Assembly (NCBI GenBank): GCA_030537635.1
Contig: JAUNVM010000026.1
Span: 1,597 to 33,598, forward strand
DNA length: 32,002 nucleotides
Source of the DNA: Flaviflexus sp.
Lineage (GTDB): Bacteria; Actinomycetota; Actinomycetes; Actinomycetales; Actinomycetaceae
Direction of reading: 5' to 3'
Below are positions 8,220 through 17,040 of this stretch, one piece after another. The position numbers were made by a program, and so were the translations under genes. Under the pieces are notes generated by a model. That model ran no database searches, was not told the DNA's origin, and worked only from the letters and a program-made list of their open reading frames with translations. Within the stretch, counting starts at the first letter, position 1; every line of letters begins with the position of its first letter.

Positions 8220-9248
8220 CTACGGGCACACGACGTGCTTCATGGAATCTTGGCGAGACTTGAGATCGAGCGAGTCCTCAACCTCGTCCAGACCGAAGCG
8301 GTGGGAAACGAGAACATCGAGATTGACCACGCCATCTTCAAGCAGCTGGATCCCAATGGGCCAGGTGTTGTTGTAGCGGAAGATACCGGTGACGGAGACC
8401 TCGCGAGAGGTGATGTAGCCAACCGGAAGCTCGATATCGTCCGGGCCCATGCCGACGAGGATCGCGTACCCGCCCGGGGCAACTCCGAGGATGCCGTCGT
8501 ACATGGCTTTGGGGGCGCCGGTGCAGTCGATAAAGGCATTGACCTTCTCCCCCAACGGCTCATCCTTCCCCACTTCGATCACTTCGTCTGCACCGAGCTC
8601 GGTCGCGATCTTCAGCCGCGGAGCGGAGATGTCAGAGACGATAACCTTGGCGGCGCCGAAGGCCTTGGCCACCTGGGCGGTAATGAGGCCGATCGGGCCC
8701 GCACCGGCCACGTGCACTGTCGAGCCGACCCCGATGTGAGCCTTCTGCACGGCGGCAATGCCCACACTCAGGGGTTCGATGAGAGCGCCAGCCTCGAATG
8801 ACACGCCTTCCGGAAGCTCATAGGCGAAGTCATCCTCGATGATTTGGTATTCGCAGAAAGCGCCGTCGATAGGTGGGGTCGCATAGAACTCAATGTCCGG
8901 GCACAGGTTGTACTCGCCGGCCTTACAGTATTCGCACACGCGGCAGCACTTTTGCGGCTCGATAGAGACGCGCTGGCCCACCCGGGCCGGATCCACGTCT
9001 TCGCCGACGGCGACGATCGTGCCGGCAGCCTCGTGACCGAGGATCATCGGTTCTTCCACGATAAAATCGCCAATCCGGCCGGTCTCGTAGTAGTGCACAT
9101 CCGACCCACACACGCCGCAGGCAGCGATCTTGACAAGGACCTCATTTCCCACCGGGGTGGGCACTTCCCGCTCCTGCAGTTCGATTTTGCCCTTCTCGAG
9201 CAGGACCGAGGCCTTCATGGTCTGGGGAATAGTCGTTCTTTCCATCAT
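8220..9248 (-). CDS. Zinc-dependent polyol dehydrogenase (sorbitol/xylitol/arabinitol type)
   Basis: 342 residues, medium-chain dehydrogenase family. Catalytic zinc ligands are visible as Cys44 (ACGVCGSD), His72-Glu73 (GHEAAG) and Glu158 (IEPLSVG). A Cys101-Cys116 lobe (CCRVCEYCKAGEYNLC) supplies the structural zinc site. The Rossmann motif GAGPIG (182-187) is followed by Asp in 'VIVSDIS', which favours NAD over NADP. The start ATG follows GGGAG. Lying between xylulokinase and the transporter, it most likely oxidises a pentitol or sorbitol (xylitol or D-arabinitol to D-xylulose, or sorbitol to fructose). The xylulokinase favours a route through D-xylulose. Confidence 0.92.
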   Translation of the reverse strand: MMERTTIPQTMKASVLLEKGKIELQEREVPTPVGNEVLVKIAACGVCGSDVHYYETGRIGDFIVEEPMILGHEAAGTIVAVGEDVDPARVGQRVSIEPQKCCRVCEYCKAGEYNLCPDIEFYATPPIDGAFCEYQIIEDDFAYELPEGVSFEAGALIEPLSVGIAAVQKAHIGVGSTVHVAGAGPIGLITAQVAKAFGAAKVIVSDISAPRLKIATELGADEVIEVGKDEPLGEKVNAFIDCTGAPKAMYDGILGVAPGGYAILVGMGPDDIELPVGYITSREVSVTGIFRYNNTWPIGIQLLEDGVVNLDVLVSHRFGLDEVEDSLDLKSRQDSMKHVVCP

Positions 9249-9268
9249 TGATCTCCCTTGATCGGTAG

Positions 9269-10726
9269 TTAGAGTTCCATCGACAGCTGGCCGCGGGTGG
9301 CGAAGAGGTCACACACCTCTTGGTAGCGCTCATGAATGAATGGCTGGGCCCGACATTCGTACTCACTGGTCAGACGCGGGATCCACTGGGGAGCCTCGTC
9401 CTTACCGCTAAGTACCCAAGCCGCCTGGCGGGCCGCTCCATCGGCGACGTACTCCCCGCTTTCGGGAACCGACACCGGCATGCCCAGAATGCTGGGGGCG
9501 ATACGGCATACGGCCTCCGAGCGCGAACCTCCACCAATGAGATAGACCCTGTCGACATTGACGCCGAGCCGACCGATCGCATCTACCCCGGCCTTGACCC
9601 CGCACAGCATGCCCTCAACGGCAGCCCGAGCGAGGTTCTCCGGCGTGAAGTTATTGAGTCGTACACCGTGAAGCGCCCCCGTGGCCTCCGGCCGGTTCGG
9701 AGTACGCTCGCCCTCCAGATATGGAACGAGAGTAAGACCCTCCGCACCCGGAGGCGCGGCCAGAGCAAGCTTGCTCAGCTGGTCGAAATCGACCCGCAGC
9801 AGGTGGGCTACCGTGTCGAGGACACGGCTCGCATTGAGCGTGCACGACAACGGAAGGAATCGGCCCGAAGCATCGGAAAATCCCGTGACCATCCCCGTCT
9901 CATCAGCTGTACCAAATTCGGAGACGATCGAGGCAACCCCAGACGTGCCAAGAGACAGGGCGAGCTCCCCGGGCTTCAAGTCCAATCCGAGCGCGGCCCC
10001 CGCATTGTCCCCGCACCCAGGGCCAACAACAAAGGACCCACCGTCAAACTCTGCCTGCCCGGCGCTCTCTTCCGGGCCGAGAACCCGAGGCAAGACGAGG
10101 CTCGTTGCCTCGTCCCCGCCGGCGAGGTCGAGAAGCTCCTCGAGGTAGGAGTTTGTAACACCGGAAAAATAACCGGTACCAGAAGCGTCCGATCTATCTG
10201 TCACGAGATCACTAAGATCGTCAGAACCGAGGATGCGCCAGGTGAGGTAATCATGGGGCAGACACATGGCGGCGGAACGCCGCAAATTCTCCGGTTCCTT
10301 TCGCGCCAGCCAGCGCAGTTTGGTGACGGTGAGCGAGGCAACGGGAACCGAGCCAACCTTTTTCGCCCACCGGACCGCACCTTCTTCCCGGTTCCCTCCG
10401 CCCAATTCCGCGATGAGATCCTCAGCATCCGGGGCCGACCGGGTATCATTCCAGAGGAGGGCGTTTCGCACCAGGGCGCCATCACGATCAAGGGTGACCA
10501 TGCCATGCTGCTGGCCACCAACGGAAAGAGCTGAAACGTCCTTGAGTCCCCCGGCCTGCTTTACCGCCTCCTTAAACGCGGTCCACCAAACGGACGCGGA
10601 AATCTCTGTCCCCGACGCATGCCGGGCCATGCCCGACCGAACGAGCTCACCGGTCTCGAAGTCGCGGATCATAATCTTGCACGACTGGGTGGATGAGTCC
10701 ACCCCAGCCACTAGTTTTCGCACCAT
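9269..10726 (-). CDS. xylB: Xylulokinase (FGGY family)
   Basis: 485 residues, the family's usual length. I place the start at the ATG at 10726, preceded by AAAGGGA, rather than at the longer open frame. Hallmarks: N-terminal phosphate loop 'GVDSSTQSCKIMIRD', 'ALSVGGQQHGMVTLD' with the substrate-contacting QQHG motif of xylulokinases, 'GCGDNAGAALGLDL', 'LSLGTSGV' and the C-terminal 'VYLIGGGSRSEAVCRI' ATP-binding segment. It phosphorylates D-xylulose to D-xylulose-5-phosphate for the pentose phosphate pathway. It is the first gene of the operon, divergent from the ROK repressor. Confidence 0.94.
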   Translation of the reverse strand: MVRKLVAGVDSSTQSCKIMIRDFETGELVRSGMARHASGTEISASVWWTAFKEAVKQAGGLKDVSALSVGGQQHGMVTLDRDGALVRNALLWNDTRSAPDAEDLIAELGGGNREEGAVRWAKKVGSVPVASLTVTKLRWLARKEPENLRRSAAMCLPHDYLTWRILGSDDLSDLVTDRSDASGTGYFSGVTNSYLEELLDLAGGDEATSLVLPRVLGPEESAGQAEFDGGSFVVGPGCGDNAGAALGLDLKPGELALSLGTSGVASIVSEFGTADETGMVTGFSDASGRFLPLSCTLNASRVLDTVAHLLRVDFDQLSKLALAAPPGAEGLTLVPYLEGERTPNRPEATGALHGVRLNNFTPENLARAAVEGMLCGVKAGVDAIGRLGVNVDRVYLIGGGSRSEAVCRIAPSILGMPVSVPESGEYVADGAARQAAWVLSGKDEAPQWIPRLTSEYECRAQPFIHERYQEVCDLFATRGQLSMEL

Positions 10727-10786
10727 TGCGGGATCCCTTTCGTCAGCGTCTCGAGTCCGTTCTCGAAATGACTTCAACCAGGCTTT

Positions 10787-10801
10787 GTTACATGATCTAA
10801 C
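10787..10801. promoter_or_regulatory. Candidate operator in the xylB/repressor divergent promoter
   Basis: An imperfect 15-bp palindrome, GTTACATGATCTAAC, lies in the 112-bp spacer between the xylulokinase and repressor starts. Six of seven base pairs are complementary around a central G. Its position suits a ROK repressor controlling both directions, but binding is inferred. Confidence 0.45.
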
Positions 10802-10838
10802 TTATCAGAGATCTCGCTCCACTCAAGAGGATTGAGCT

Positions 10839-12146
10839 ATGTCACAGGAGAATTTGCACACCGAGTCGGAATCACCCAAGTTTTCAGCGACTCAAAACGG
10901 CATGGGGATCCGCCAGGAGTCCGTGAAGAAGCACAATCTTGTCCTCGTGGCCGACCGCATCATCAAGGGCCAAAGCGAGATGTCACGTGCCGATCTAGCC
11001 CGAGAGACGGGGCTGACCCGCCCCACCCTCTCCCGGATCGTCACCACCATGGTCGACTGTGGAATCGTGGTCGAAGGGGACCCGATCAAGTCCTCCGGCG
11101 GACGCCCGGCGATTCCACTCAAGCCTGCCCCCTACACCTACGTCTCCATCGGTGTCGAGCTCAACGCTGACCGTATCGACGTCTGCCTCATGGACCTCAC
11201 CGGGAGGGTCCTCGCGCAGCGCCTCCAGTTCGCTGATCACCGGAACCTTGATCCGTCCGAACTCTTCTCCCGCCTCGAGAACGTCATCTCCTCAATTGCC
11301 GTGCAGGTGGATTCATCCCGGCTCACCCTTGTTGGGGTCGGAGTGGCCTTACCTGGGCTCGTTGACTCTGAAGCTGGTTACCTGTTCACCGCCCCCTCAC
11401 TGGGCTGGCGCAACGTAGAGCTCGGAGAGGCCCTTTCCGGGATCAAGGACCGTCTCGGCGTCCCCATTTTCTTTGAAAACGAGGCAATCTTTGGTTCGGG
11501 CTATGAGTACTACCGCAGGCTCACTGAGCCCGAGACCCTGCACGATTTCCTCTACATCACCGGTCAGGCAGGCATCTCCTCCGCCCTCGTCCTCGACGGA
11601 CTGCCCAGGCGCGGAACGCACGGCTGGTCCGCCGAAATCGGCCATGTGTGCGTCATGCCCGACGGCCCGCGATGCGAGTGTGGAGCCAATGGCTGCCTCG
11701 AGGCAGTCTCCTCCCGTGCGGCCATCATGGAGGCGGCGGGGTTTGATCGGCGCGGCCACCTCGGTTTACTAACCAGTGCACTCGCCCAGGAGCGCTCCGC
11801 TGTCCAGGCCGTGGAATCGGCCGCCGCCTACCTCGGCATGGCGATCTCCTCCGCCATAAACATGCTCGACCTGCAAGATGTTGTTCTCGGCGGAGTCTTT
11901 GCTGAGCTCGAGGACCACATTTTCCCCTCGCTGGTTCAGTTCGTCGACAAACATGCCCTGCCCGCGCGCTTCTCCTCCGTCACGATCACGACCTCGGTGG
12001 TCAACAAGTCCCCGGCAGCACGCGGCGGAGCCTGGCAGGCCCTCCTCCACTTCATCTCTGATCCCGATAAGTGGTCGGCCGAGTCGAAGAAGCGCCTGCC
12101 CTATGTCTTCGTCGAGGACACGCCCACCGTCTATATCGAGATCTAG
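10839..12146 (+). CDS. ROK-family transcriptional repressor (XylR/NagC-like)
   Basis: 435 residues; the ATG follows AGAGGA. A winged helix-turn-helix occupies ~40-85 ('MSRADLARETGLTRPTLSRI'). A ROK sugar-kinase-like domain follows, with 'GVGVALPGLVDSEAG', 'FFENEAIFGSGYEYY', 'HGWSAEIGHVCV' and the zinc motif CxCxxxxC (Cys279, Cys281, Cys286 in CECGANGCLE). It is the only plus-strand gene of the locus and is divergent from xylB. By family precedent it represses the catabolic operon until the sugar binds. It ends 25 bp from the convergent PIN-like gene. Confidence 0.9.
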   Translation: MSQENLHTESESPKFSATQNGMGIRQESVKKHNLVLVADRIIKGQSEMSRADLARETGLTRPTLSRIVTTMVDCGIVVEGDPIKSSGGRPAIPLKPAPYTYVSIGVELNADRIDVCLMDLTGRVLAQRLQFADHRNLDPSELFSRLENVISSIAVQVDSSRLTLVGVGVALPGLVDSEAGYLFTAPSLGWRNVELGEALSGIKDRLGVPIFFENEAIFGSGYEYYRRLTEPETLHDFLYITGQAGISSALVLDGLPRRGTHGWSAEIGHVCVMPDGPRCECGANGCLEAVSSRAAIMEAAGFDRRGHLGLLTSALAQERSAVQAVESAAAYLGMAISSAINMLDLQDVVLGGVFAELEDHIFPSLVQFVDKHALPARFSSVTITTSVVNKSPAARGGAWQALLHFISDPDKWSAESKKRLPYVFVEDTPTVYIEI

Positions 12147-12171
12147 GAGCTCGCCACTTGGATTCGTGTTA

Positions 12172-12642
12172 CTAGAACACCCAGCGAAGTGTCCTGAGGA
12201 ATGACAGGAAATCCAAGGTTGTTTGCCCGTAGGTGTCCGCAACATTTGGGATTTTCTGGTTGCTATCTGCAACACCGTTTCCCGCGCGCCGCTCATTAGT
12301 GACAATCACAGAACCCTCAATAAGAGAGTGCGCGACAATATATGGATCTGCGCCATTCGTTCTACCCTGCACCCACCCGGGATAACGCTGCGAAATTTCA
12401 GTAGCCCTATCGGATTCAGCCTGACTTAGCGGGCAGATGATCCCGCGGTCTTCAATCCACCGCGCCAGGGCGTCTCCTCCGGACTCAATCTCGTGAAAAA
12501 CCTCCTCGCACACACAGATACTCCCCTTGACCGCGAGATCCTCGAGGGCTTCCCAGAGGGAGGGAAAGAGCTCGCGGGGATACGTGCGATTGAGGTTAAT
12601 TATGATGTTGGAATCTAGCGTATAGCGAGTCACGAGTCTCAC
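12172..12642 (-). CDS. PIN-like DUF4411 protein, putative toxin or nuclease
   Basis: 156 residues. The GTG start overlaps the stop of the preceding peptidase gene in a GTGA arrangement. PIN-fold acidic positions are visible: Asp10 in 'YTLDSNIIINL', Glu46/47 and Glu51 in 'CEEVFHEIE', Asp99 in 'GADPYIVAHS', and 'VIVTNE' (112-117). PIN domains are metal-dependent ribonucleases. DUF4411 genes are recurrently paired with ImmA/IrrE-type peptidase/XRE genes, as here, in predicted toxin-antitoxin modules. Cellular target unknown. Confidence 0.8.
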   Translation of the reverse strand: MRLVTRYTLDSNIIINLNRTYPRELFPSLWEALEDLAVKGSICVCEEVFHEIESGGDALARWIEDRGIICPLSQAESDRATEISQRYPGWVQGRTNGADPYIVAHSLIEGSVIVTNERRAGNGVADSNQKIPNVADTYGQTTLDFLSFLRTLRWVF

Positions 12643-13757
12643 TGCCCGTGGTACTCGTTGAGGAGCCTGTCGAGCGTTGGCCCCTTGGTGTTGGTGAGGG
12701 CGATTGCCTCCACCCAGTCAATGGTTCCCGCTTCGAGCGCGCGGGCGATAACGCCAATGAAGGTCTGGCCGAGATCACGGTACCGCACCCGCCAATACGG
12801 CGGTCCACCCTTCCTGGCACGCAGCTCTTCTCGGTGTCTTTTCCAGGCAGCCTCGGTGAGATCGCGAATCTCATCAACGACTTTGCGATCGACAAGACCG
12901 AGATGGTGGAGGCGAATAGCGCATGCCAAGCGAGAGACTCCCCGCTGCTTCGCAATCACCTCAACCATGTCCACACCCTCAGATTCGGCCTGCTTTGCGG
13001 CCGTCAGCACGGCATCGGCGGGGAGCAAAACCGCCGCCGCGAAGGCATTGGCTAACGGTTCATCCACCTGCTTGTCCTCCAGCAGGCACAGGCCGCTCGT
13101 TCGGTTGATAAGGTGGCCCACCTCGTGGAGAAGGGTGAAGAGCTTTGCGCGATTCGCGTCCGCTCCATTGATCAGGATGATCGGCAGCTCGGAATGGTAC
13201 ACGGACAAGCCGCGGAATTCTTCCGGCGGGATCCGGCTCGCCTGGAAGACGAGGATCCCCGCTGTCGCAAGGAGTTCACGCCACTCATTGAGGAGCCGGA
13301 GGGGATCGTGGCCGTACGGATGGTCCTCGCGGGGAGCTGGCAGCCATTCACGGAATTCCCGCGCCCGCTGCTCCACCGTCGGCATCGTCAATGGTCGCAG
13401 GTCGAGGCGGCGGCTTGGCGGTCCCTCGTACGTGAGTACCGTCTGGCGATAGCGCTCGGTCCGAACAATTTCACGCGCGAGCGCCGGGCTGACCGGCCCG
13501 CCACGTCTCCGATAATCAACCGTTTCAGGAAGCTCTTTGTCGCGCGGTGGCGGAACGAGGAAGAAGGGCAGCCCCTGGTCAAGCTTCTTGGCCACCTTAC
13601 GCATCTGCTTATAGGTGGGTCTCTTTTCTCCATTTTCCCAGGCGGCCACGATGGCGGGAGGAGTGTTCACAGCCGTAGCCAGGGCATGAAGATCCATTCC
13701 GTGATTCTCCCGCGCCCACACCAAGGCGCGCGGATCAATATCCATGCGTACCGTCAC
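12639..13757 (-). CDS. XRE regulator fused to ImmA/IrrE-type zinc peptidase
   Basis: 372 residues. I use the GTG at 13757 because GGGGAGG lies 6 nt upstream; an ATG four codons later is possible, and the longer open frame has no support. Residues ~5-60 form an XRE-type helix-turn-helix ('LHALATAVNTPPAIVAAWEN'). A COG2856 metallopeptidase domain follows, with the zinc motif HEVGH (211-215) and a downstream acidic ligand (Glu233, 'DEPLANAFAAAVLLPA'). By analogy to ImmA it may cleave a repressor, or it may act as antitoxin to the overlapping PIN-like gene. It is translationally coupled to that gene. Confidence 0.85.
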   Translation of the reverse strand: MTVRMDIDPRALVWARENHGMDLHALATAVNTPPAIVAAWENGEKRPTYKQMRKVAKKLDQGLPFFLVPPPRDKELPETVDYRRRGGPVSPALAREIVRTERYRQTVLTYEGPPSRRLDLRPLTMPTVEQRAREFREWLPAPREDHPYGHDPLRLLNEWRELLATAGILVFQASRIPPEEFRGLSVYHSELPIILINGADANRAKLFTLLHEVGHLINRTSGLCLLEDKQVDEPLANAFAAAVLLPADAVLTAAKQAESEGVDMVEVIAKQRGVSRLACAIRLHHLGLVDRKVVDEIRDLTEAAWKRHREELRARKGGPPYWRVRYRDLGQTFIGVIARALEAGTIDWVEAIALTNTKGPTLDRLLNEYHGQ

Positions 13758-13788
13758 GGACGACCTCCCCAGGTACAAAAGCCCTCGC

Positions 13789-13800
13789 TCATCATGATAA
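13789..13800. promoter_or_regulatory. Near-palindrome upstream of the XRE gene
   Basis: TCATCATGATAA, an 11-of-12 palindrome around ATCATGAT, lies about 32 bp upstream of the GTG start. It is a plausible autoregulatory operator, inferred from position only. Confidence 0.3.
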
Positions 13801-13937
13801 ACCACGGTCCTCCGTATGCTCCCAAGGAAAATCCGCTGTAGAAAGGACACTTCTGCCGCAGCTGGTGGGCACTCTGGGCTCGCTGACCGTTCGCTAGCGC
13901 TGCTTTTGGCTACCGGCTTGTCCGCCCGTTGACGGTG

Positions 13938-13964
13938 CGGGCCCACCGCGCGGCGGTGGGCCCG
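13938..13964 (-). terminator. Terminator-like hairpin downstream of pstB
   Basis: A perfect 12-bp inverted repeat (CGGGCCCACCGC / GCGGTGGGCCCG) with a GCG loop sits 20 bp past the pstB stop. No T-tract follows. It is the probable end of the pst operon. Confidence 0.6.
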
Positions 13965-13983
13965 GGAGCTCGAATGGGCCAGC

Positions 13984-14760
13984 TCAGCCGAAGCGTCCGG
14001 AGACGTAGTCCTCGGTTTCCTGGCACTGCGGGGAGGAGAAGATGCGGGCGGTGGAGTCGTATTCCACCACCTTCCCCGGCTTGCCGGTTCCCTCGATGTT
14101 GAAGAATGCCGTCATTGACGAGGAGCGGGCCGCCTGCTGCATGTTGTGCGTGACGATGACGATCGTGTAGGCCTCCTTGAGCTCACAGATGAGGTCCTCG
14201 ATGGCGAGGGTGGAGATGGGGTCGAGGGCCGAGCACGGCTCGTCCATGAGCAACACCTCGGGCTGGACGGCCACCGCGCGGGCGATGCACAGGCGCTGCT
14301 GCTGGCCACCGGAGAGGGAGGAGCCCGGCTTATCCAGGCGGTCCTTGACCTCGTCCCACAGGTTGGCCTGGCGCAGCGACCGTTCGACGATCTCCTCGGC
14401 CTCGGAATCCTTGAGCCGCGTGGCGTTGAGCTTCATGCCGGCGAGCACGTTGTCGGCGATGGACATGGTGGGGAACGGGTTGGGGCGCTGGAAGACCATG
14501 CCCACCTTGCGGCGCACCTCGACGGGGTCGATGCCCGGGTCGTAGATGTTCTTACCGTCGATGTTCACCCGGCCGTCCACGTGGGCGCCATGAATCACCT
14601 CGTGCATGCGGTTGAGGGCGCGCAGGAAGGTGGACTTGCCACAGCCGGACGGGCCAATGAGGGCGGTGACGGAGCGCGGCTCAATCGTCATGTTGACGCC
14701 CTCGACGGCACGGAATGAGCCGTAGTAGATGTCGAGGTCTTCCACGTCGATCTGCTTCAC
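13984..14760 (-). CDS. pstB: Phosphate ABC transporter ATPase PstB
   Basis: 258 residues from a GTG at 14760 with GGGAAGGA upstream; the longer frame reads into the pstA spacer and is spurious. Walker [10 protein letters not shown], the PstB-typical '[10 protein letters not shown]', Q-loop '[14 protein letters not shown]', signature LSGGQQQRL, Walker [14 protein letters not shown] and H-loop 'VIVTHNM' are all intact. The tail 'YVSGRFG' is diagnostic for PstB. It powers high-affinity phosphate import with PstA/PstC. Last gene of pstSCAB. Confidence 0.97.
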   Translation of the reverse strand: MKQIDVEDLDIYYGSFRAVEGVNMTIEPRSVTALIGPSGCGKSTFLRALNRMHEVIHGAHVDGRVNIDGKNIYDPGIDPVEVRRKVGMVFQRPNPFPTMSIADNVLAGMKLNATRLKDSEAEEIVERSLRQANLWDEVKDRLDKPGSSLSGGQQQRLCIARAVAVQPEVLLMDEPCSALDPISTLAIEDLICELKEAYTIVIVTHNMQQAARSSSMTAFFNIEGTGKPGKVVEYDSTARIFSSPQCQETEDYVSGRFG

Positions 14761-14815
14761 GATGCTTCCTTCCCAGGTGTGGTGGCCGTGCGGTTGGCCG
14801 GGGTTGCGGTTGGGC

Positions 14816-15916
14816 TCAGTGCTCGCCGGCCGGGGCAACCCTGCGGGCAATCATCCGGGCGATGAGGTTGAGGAGGAGGACGATGACAATGAGGATGAGG
14901 GCGGCGCCCCACGCATCGGCATACCGTCCCTGCTTGTAGGCGATGTAGACGTAGACCGGCAGGGTCATCATGTAGTCGCCGAAGAGGTTGTAGTTGTAGT
15001 AGTCGGTGGTCATGGCGGTGATGAGCAGCGGGGCGGATTCGCCGATGACGCGGGCGGTGGCGATGACGATGCCGGAGATGATGCCGGCGGCAGAGGTGCG
15101 CAGCACCACCTTGGTGATGGTGCGCCACAGGGGAACGCCGAGAGCATAGGAGGCCTCGCGCAGCTCATGGGGCACGAGCCGCAGCATTTCCTCGGTGTTG
15201 CGCACGACGATCGGGGTCATGAGCACGACGAGGGCGACGGCGCCAACAAAGCCGGACCGGTACCCAGCATTGTTGAGGATCGTCGTCATGATGGAGACGG
15301 CGAACAGGCCGGCGACGATGGAGGGGATGCCGGTCATGATGTCGACGAGGAAGGTGACGGTCGTGGCGAAGGCGCCCTTCCCATATTCGACGAGATACAC
15401 CGCGGCCATGACCCCCAGCGGGACGGAGATGAGCGCGGTGGTCGCGGTGATCTCCAGGGTTCCCCAGATCGCGTGCCCGACGCCGCCCTCAACCGAGGCA
15501 TTGGAGATGCCCGCGGAATTGTTGTTGATGAAGGCCGGGGAGATCCGCGATAAGCCCTTGTGGAGGACCGAGAGGAGCAGAGAGGCCAGCGGCAGGACCG
15601 CGAGGATGAAGGTCGTGGAGATGAGGGTGGTGGCGAGCCGATCGACCGCGAAGCGGCGGCCTTCAATGGCGAAGGAGGCGGCCGTGTAGCTCATGAGGAA
15701 GAAGGCGGCGGCGGTGGCCCCGATGGCGAGGGGAGAGGTCTGACCCCACCCGATGGTGAGCAGGGCGGCCGCGGCGATGAGCGAGCCGATGCCAATGCCG
15801 ATGCCGAGGCGGCGGCTCACCCGCCGGCGGGCGGTGAACGGGGCGGTCGGCCGGTTGAAGGGGTCCTCAACCTGGGTCGCGGTCTGGATCGTGTCGGTCG
15901 AGATATGGGTAGCCAT
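14816..15916 (-). CDS. pstA: Phosphate ABC transporter permease PstA
   Basis: 366 residues. The true start is the ATG at 15916 (GGGAGACC upstream), overlapping the pstC stop by one base; a longer open frame upstream is a shadow of pstC. An N-terminal extension of ~60 residues and two extra hydrophobic segments precede the conserved permease core, making it longer than the ~290-residue enterobacterial form. Core motifs: '[19 protein letters not shown]', '[16 protein letters not shown]' and the coupling loop '[20 protein letters not shown]'. Residues ~25-40 are strongly basic ([10 protein letters not shown]), fitting the inside of the membrane. Confidence 0.95.
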   Translation of the reverse strand: MATHISTDTIQTATQVEDPFNRPTAPFTARRRVSRRLGIGIGIGSLIAAAALLTIGWGQTSPLAIGATAAAFFLMSYTAASFAIEGRRFAVDRLATTLISTTFILAVLPLASLLLSVLHKGLSRISPAFINNNSAGISNASVEGGVGHAIWGTLEITATTALISVPLGVMAAVYLVEYGKGAFATTVTFLVDIMTGIPSIVAGLFAVSIMTTILNNAGYRSGFVGAVALVVLMTPIVVRNTEEMLRLVPHELREASYALGVPLWRTITKVVLRTSAAGIISGIVIATARVIGESAPLLITAMTTDYYNYNLFGDYMMTLPVYVYIAYKQGRYADAWGAALILIVIVLLLNLIARMIARRVAPAGEH

Positions 15917-17004
15917 TACCGGTCTCCCTTCGTGACGGAGTAGCGGTTGACGATGGCGCGGGCGCCGAAGTTGACAAGGAAGGTGAGTCCGAACAGGACG
16001 AAGCCGATGGCGATAAGCACCTCGGATTCCAGCCCGTTGGACTCGGGGAACTTCAGCGCGATCTGGCTGGCGATGGTCGAATGCTGGCCGGGCGCCAGGA
16101 ACCAGAAGTTGATGGCGAGGCCGGGCGAGAGCACCATGAGCAGGGCCATGGTTTCGCCCAGGGCGCGGCCCAGGCCGAGCATGGCGGCGGAGGCGATGCC
16201 GGAGCGGCCGAAGGGCAGCACGGTCATGCGGATCATCTCCCAGCGGGTTGCCCCCAGCGCCAGGGAGGCTTCTTCGAGCAGGCGCGGCGTGCGCAGGAAG
16301 ACCTCGCGGCACAGGGAGGTGATGATGGGCAGGATCATGATCGCGAGGATCACCCCGCCCATGAGCGCATTACGCGCGGGCGGAACGAAGGTGAGGACTT
16401 CCGGGCTGAGCGGCCACCACGGGAGGTGCTCAGCGAGGAAGGAGAAGCCGGGCAGGCCCCCGGTCCAGACCCGCTCACCGTCCACGACCTCCGGCTTACC
16501 CGAGATCAAGGTGAGCACAGGGGTAAAGGTCGCGGAGAACCACCGGAAGAGTGGACGCATGAGCGGTTCCAGCGTCGCCATGCCCCACAGGCCGAAGACG
16601 ACCGAGGGAATGGCGGCGAGGAGATCAATCACGTAGCCCAACACCTGGGACATCCGGCGCGGAGCGTAGTGAGAGATGAACAGGGAGATGCCGATGGCGA
16701 GTGGAACGGACAGGGCGAGGGCAATGGTGGAGATGAGCAGGGTGCCAAACACCGTCACCCCCGCATACCCCCAGAACGACCTGCCCTGGGTGAAGTCCAC
16801 CTCGGTGGTGATCGTGGCCGAGTCGGCGGATAAAGCGTTCCACGAGCCATGCAGCAGGAACAGGGCCACCGTGCCCAGAAGGATCACGATGGCGGCCGCG
16901 GCCCCCGTCGACAGGCCAAAGAACACCCGGTTGCCACATCCGGGCCCGCGCCGGCGAGGCTTGGGCTCGGGGGGTGCAACCGTGTCACGGTCCATCACTG
17001 ACAT
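15916..17004 (-). CDS. pstC: Phosphate ABC transporter permease PstC
   Basis: 362 residues; the ATG follows GGAAGGAAA. A basic N-terminus (PKPRRRGPGC) leads into the first membrane span 'AAAAIVILLGTVALFLL'. The core includes 'VFGTLLISTIALALSVPLAI', 'DLLAAIPSVVFGLWG' and the coupling loop 'EEASLALGATRWEMIRMTVLP', hallmarks of PstC. Its stop overlaps the pstA start. It lies 36 bp downstream of pstS. Confidence 0.95.
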   Translation of the reverse strand: MSVMDRDTVAPPEPKPRRRGPGCGNRVFFGLSTGAAAAIVILLGTVALFLLHGSWNALSADSATITTEVDFTQGRSFWGYAGVTVFGTLLISTIALALSVPLAIGISLFISHYAPRRMSQVLGYVIDLLAAIPSVVFGLWGMATLEPLMRPLFRWFSATFTPVLTLISGKPEVVDGERVWTGGLPGFSFLAEHLPWWPLSPEVLTFVPPARNALMGGVILAIMILPIITSLCREVFLRTPRLLEEASLALGATRWEMIRMTVLPFGRSGIASAAMLGLGRALGETMALLMVLSPGLAINFWFLAPGQHSTIASQIALKFPESNGLESEVLIAIGFVLFGLTFLVNFGARAIVNRYSVTKGDR

Positions 17005-17040
17005 GCCAGTTTCCTTCCTGTTCCGGAGGCCTGCCGGGCG

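Noticed and set aside
15917..16312. Longer open frame upstream of pstA (498 codons in total)
   Set aside because: It lies wholly inside pstC on the same strand in another frame; the ATG at 15916 has a good ribosome site.
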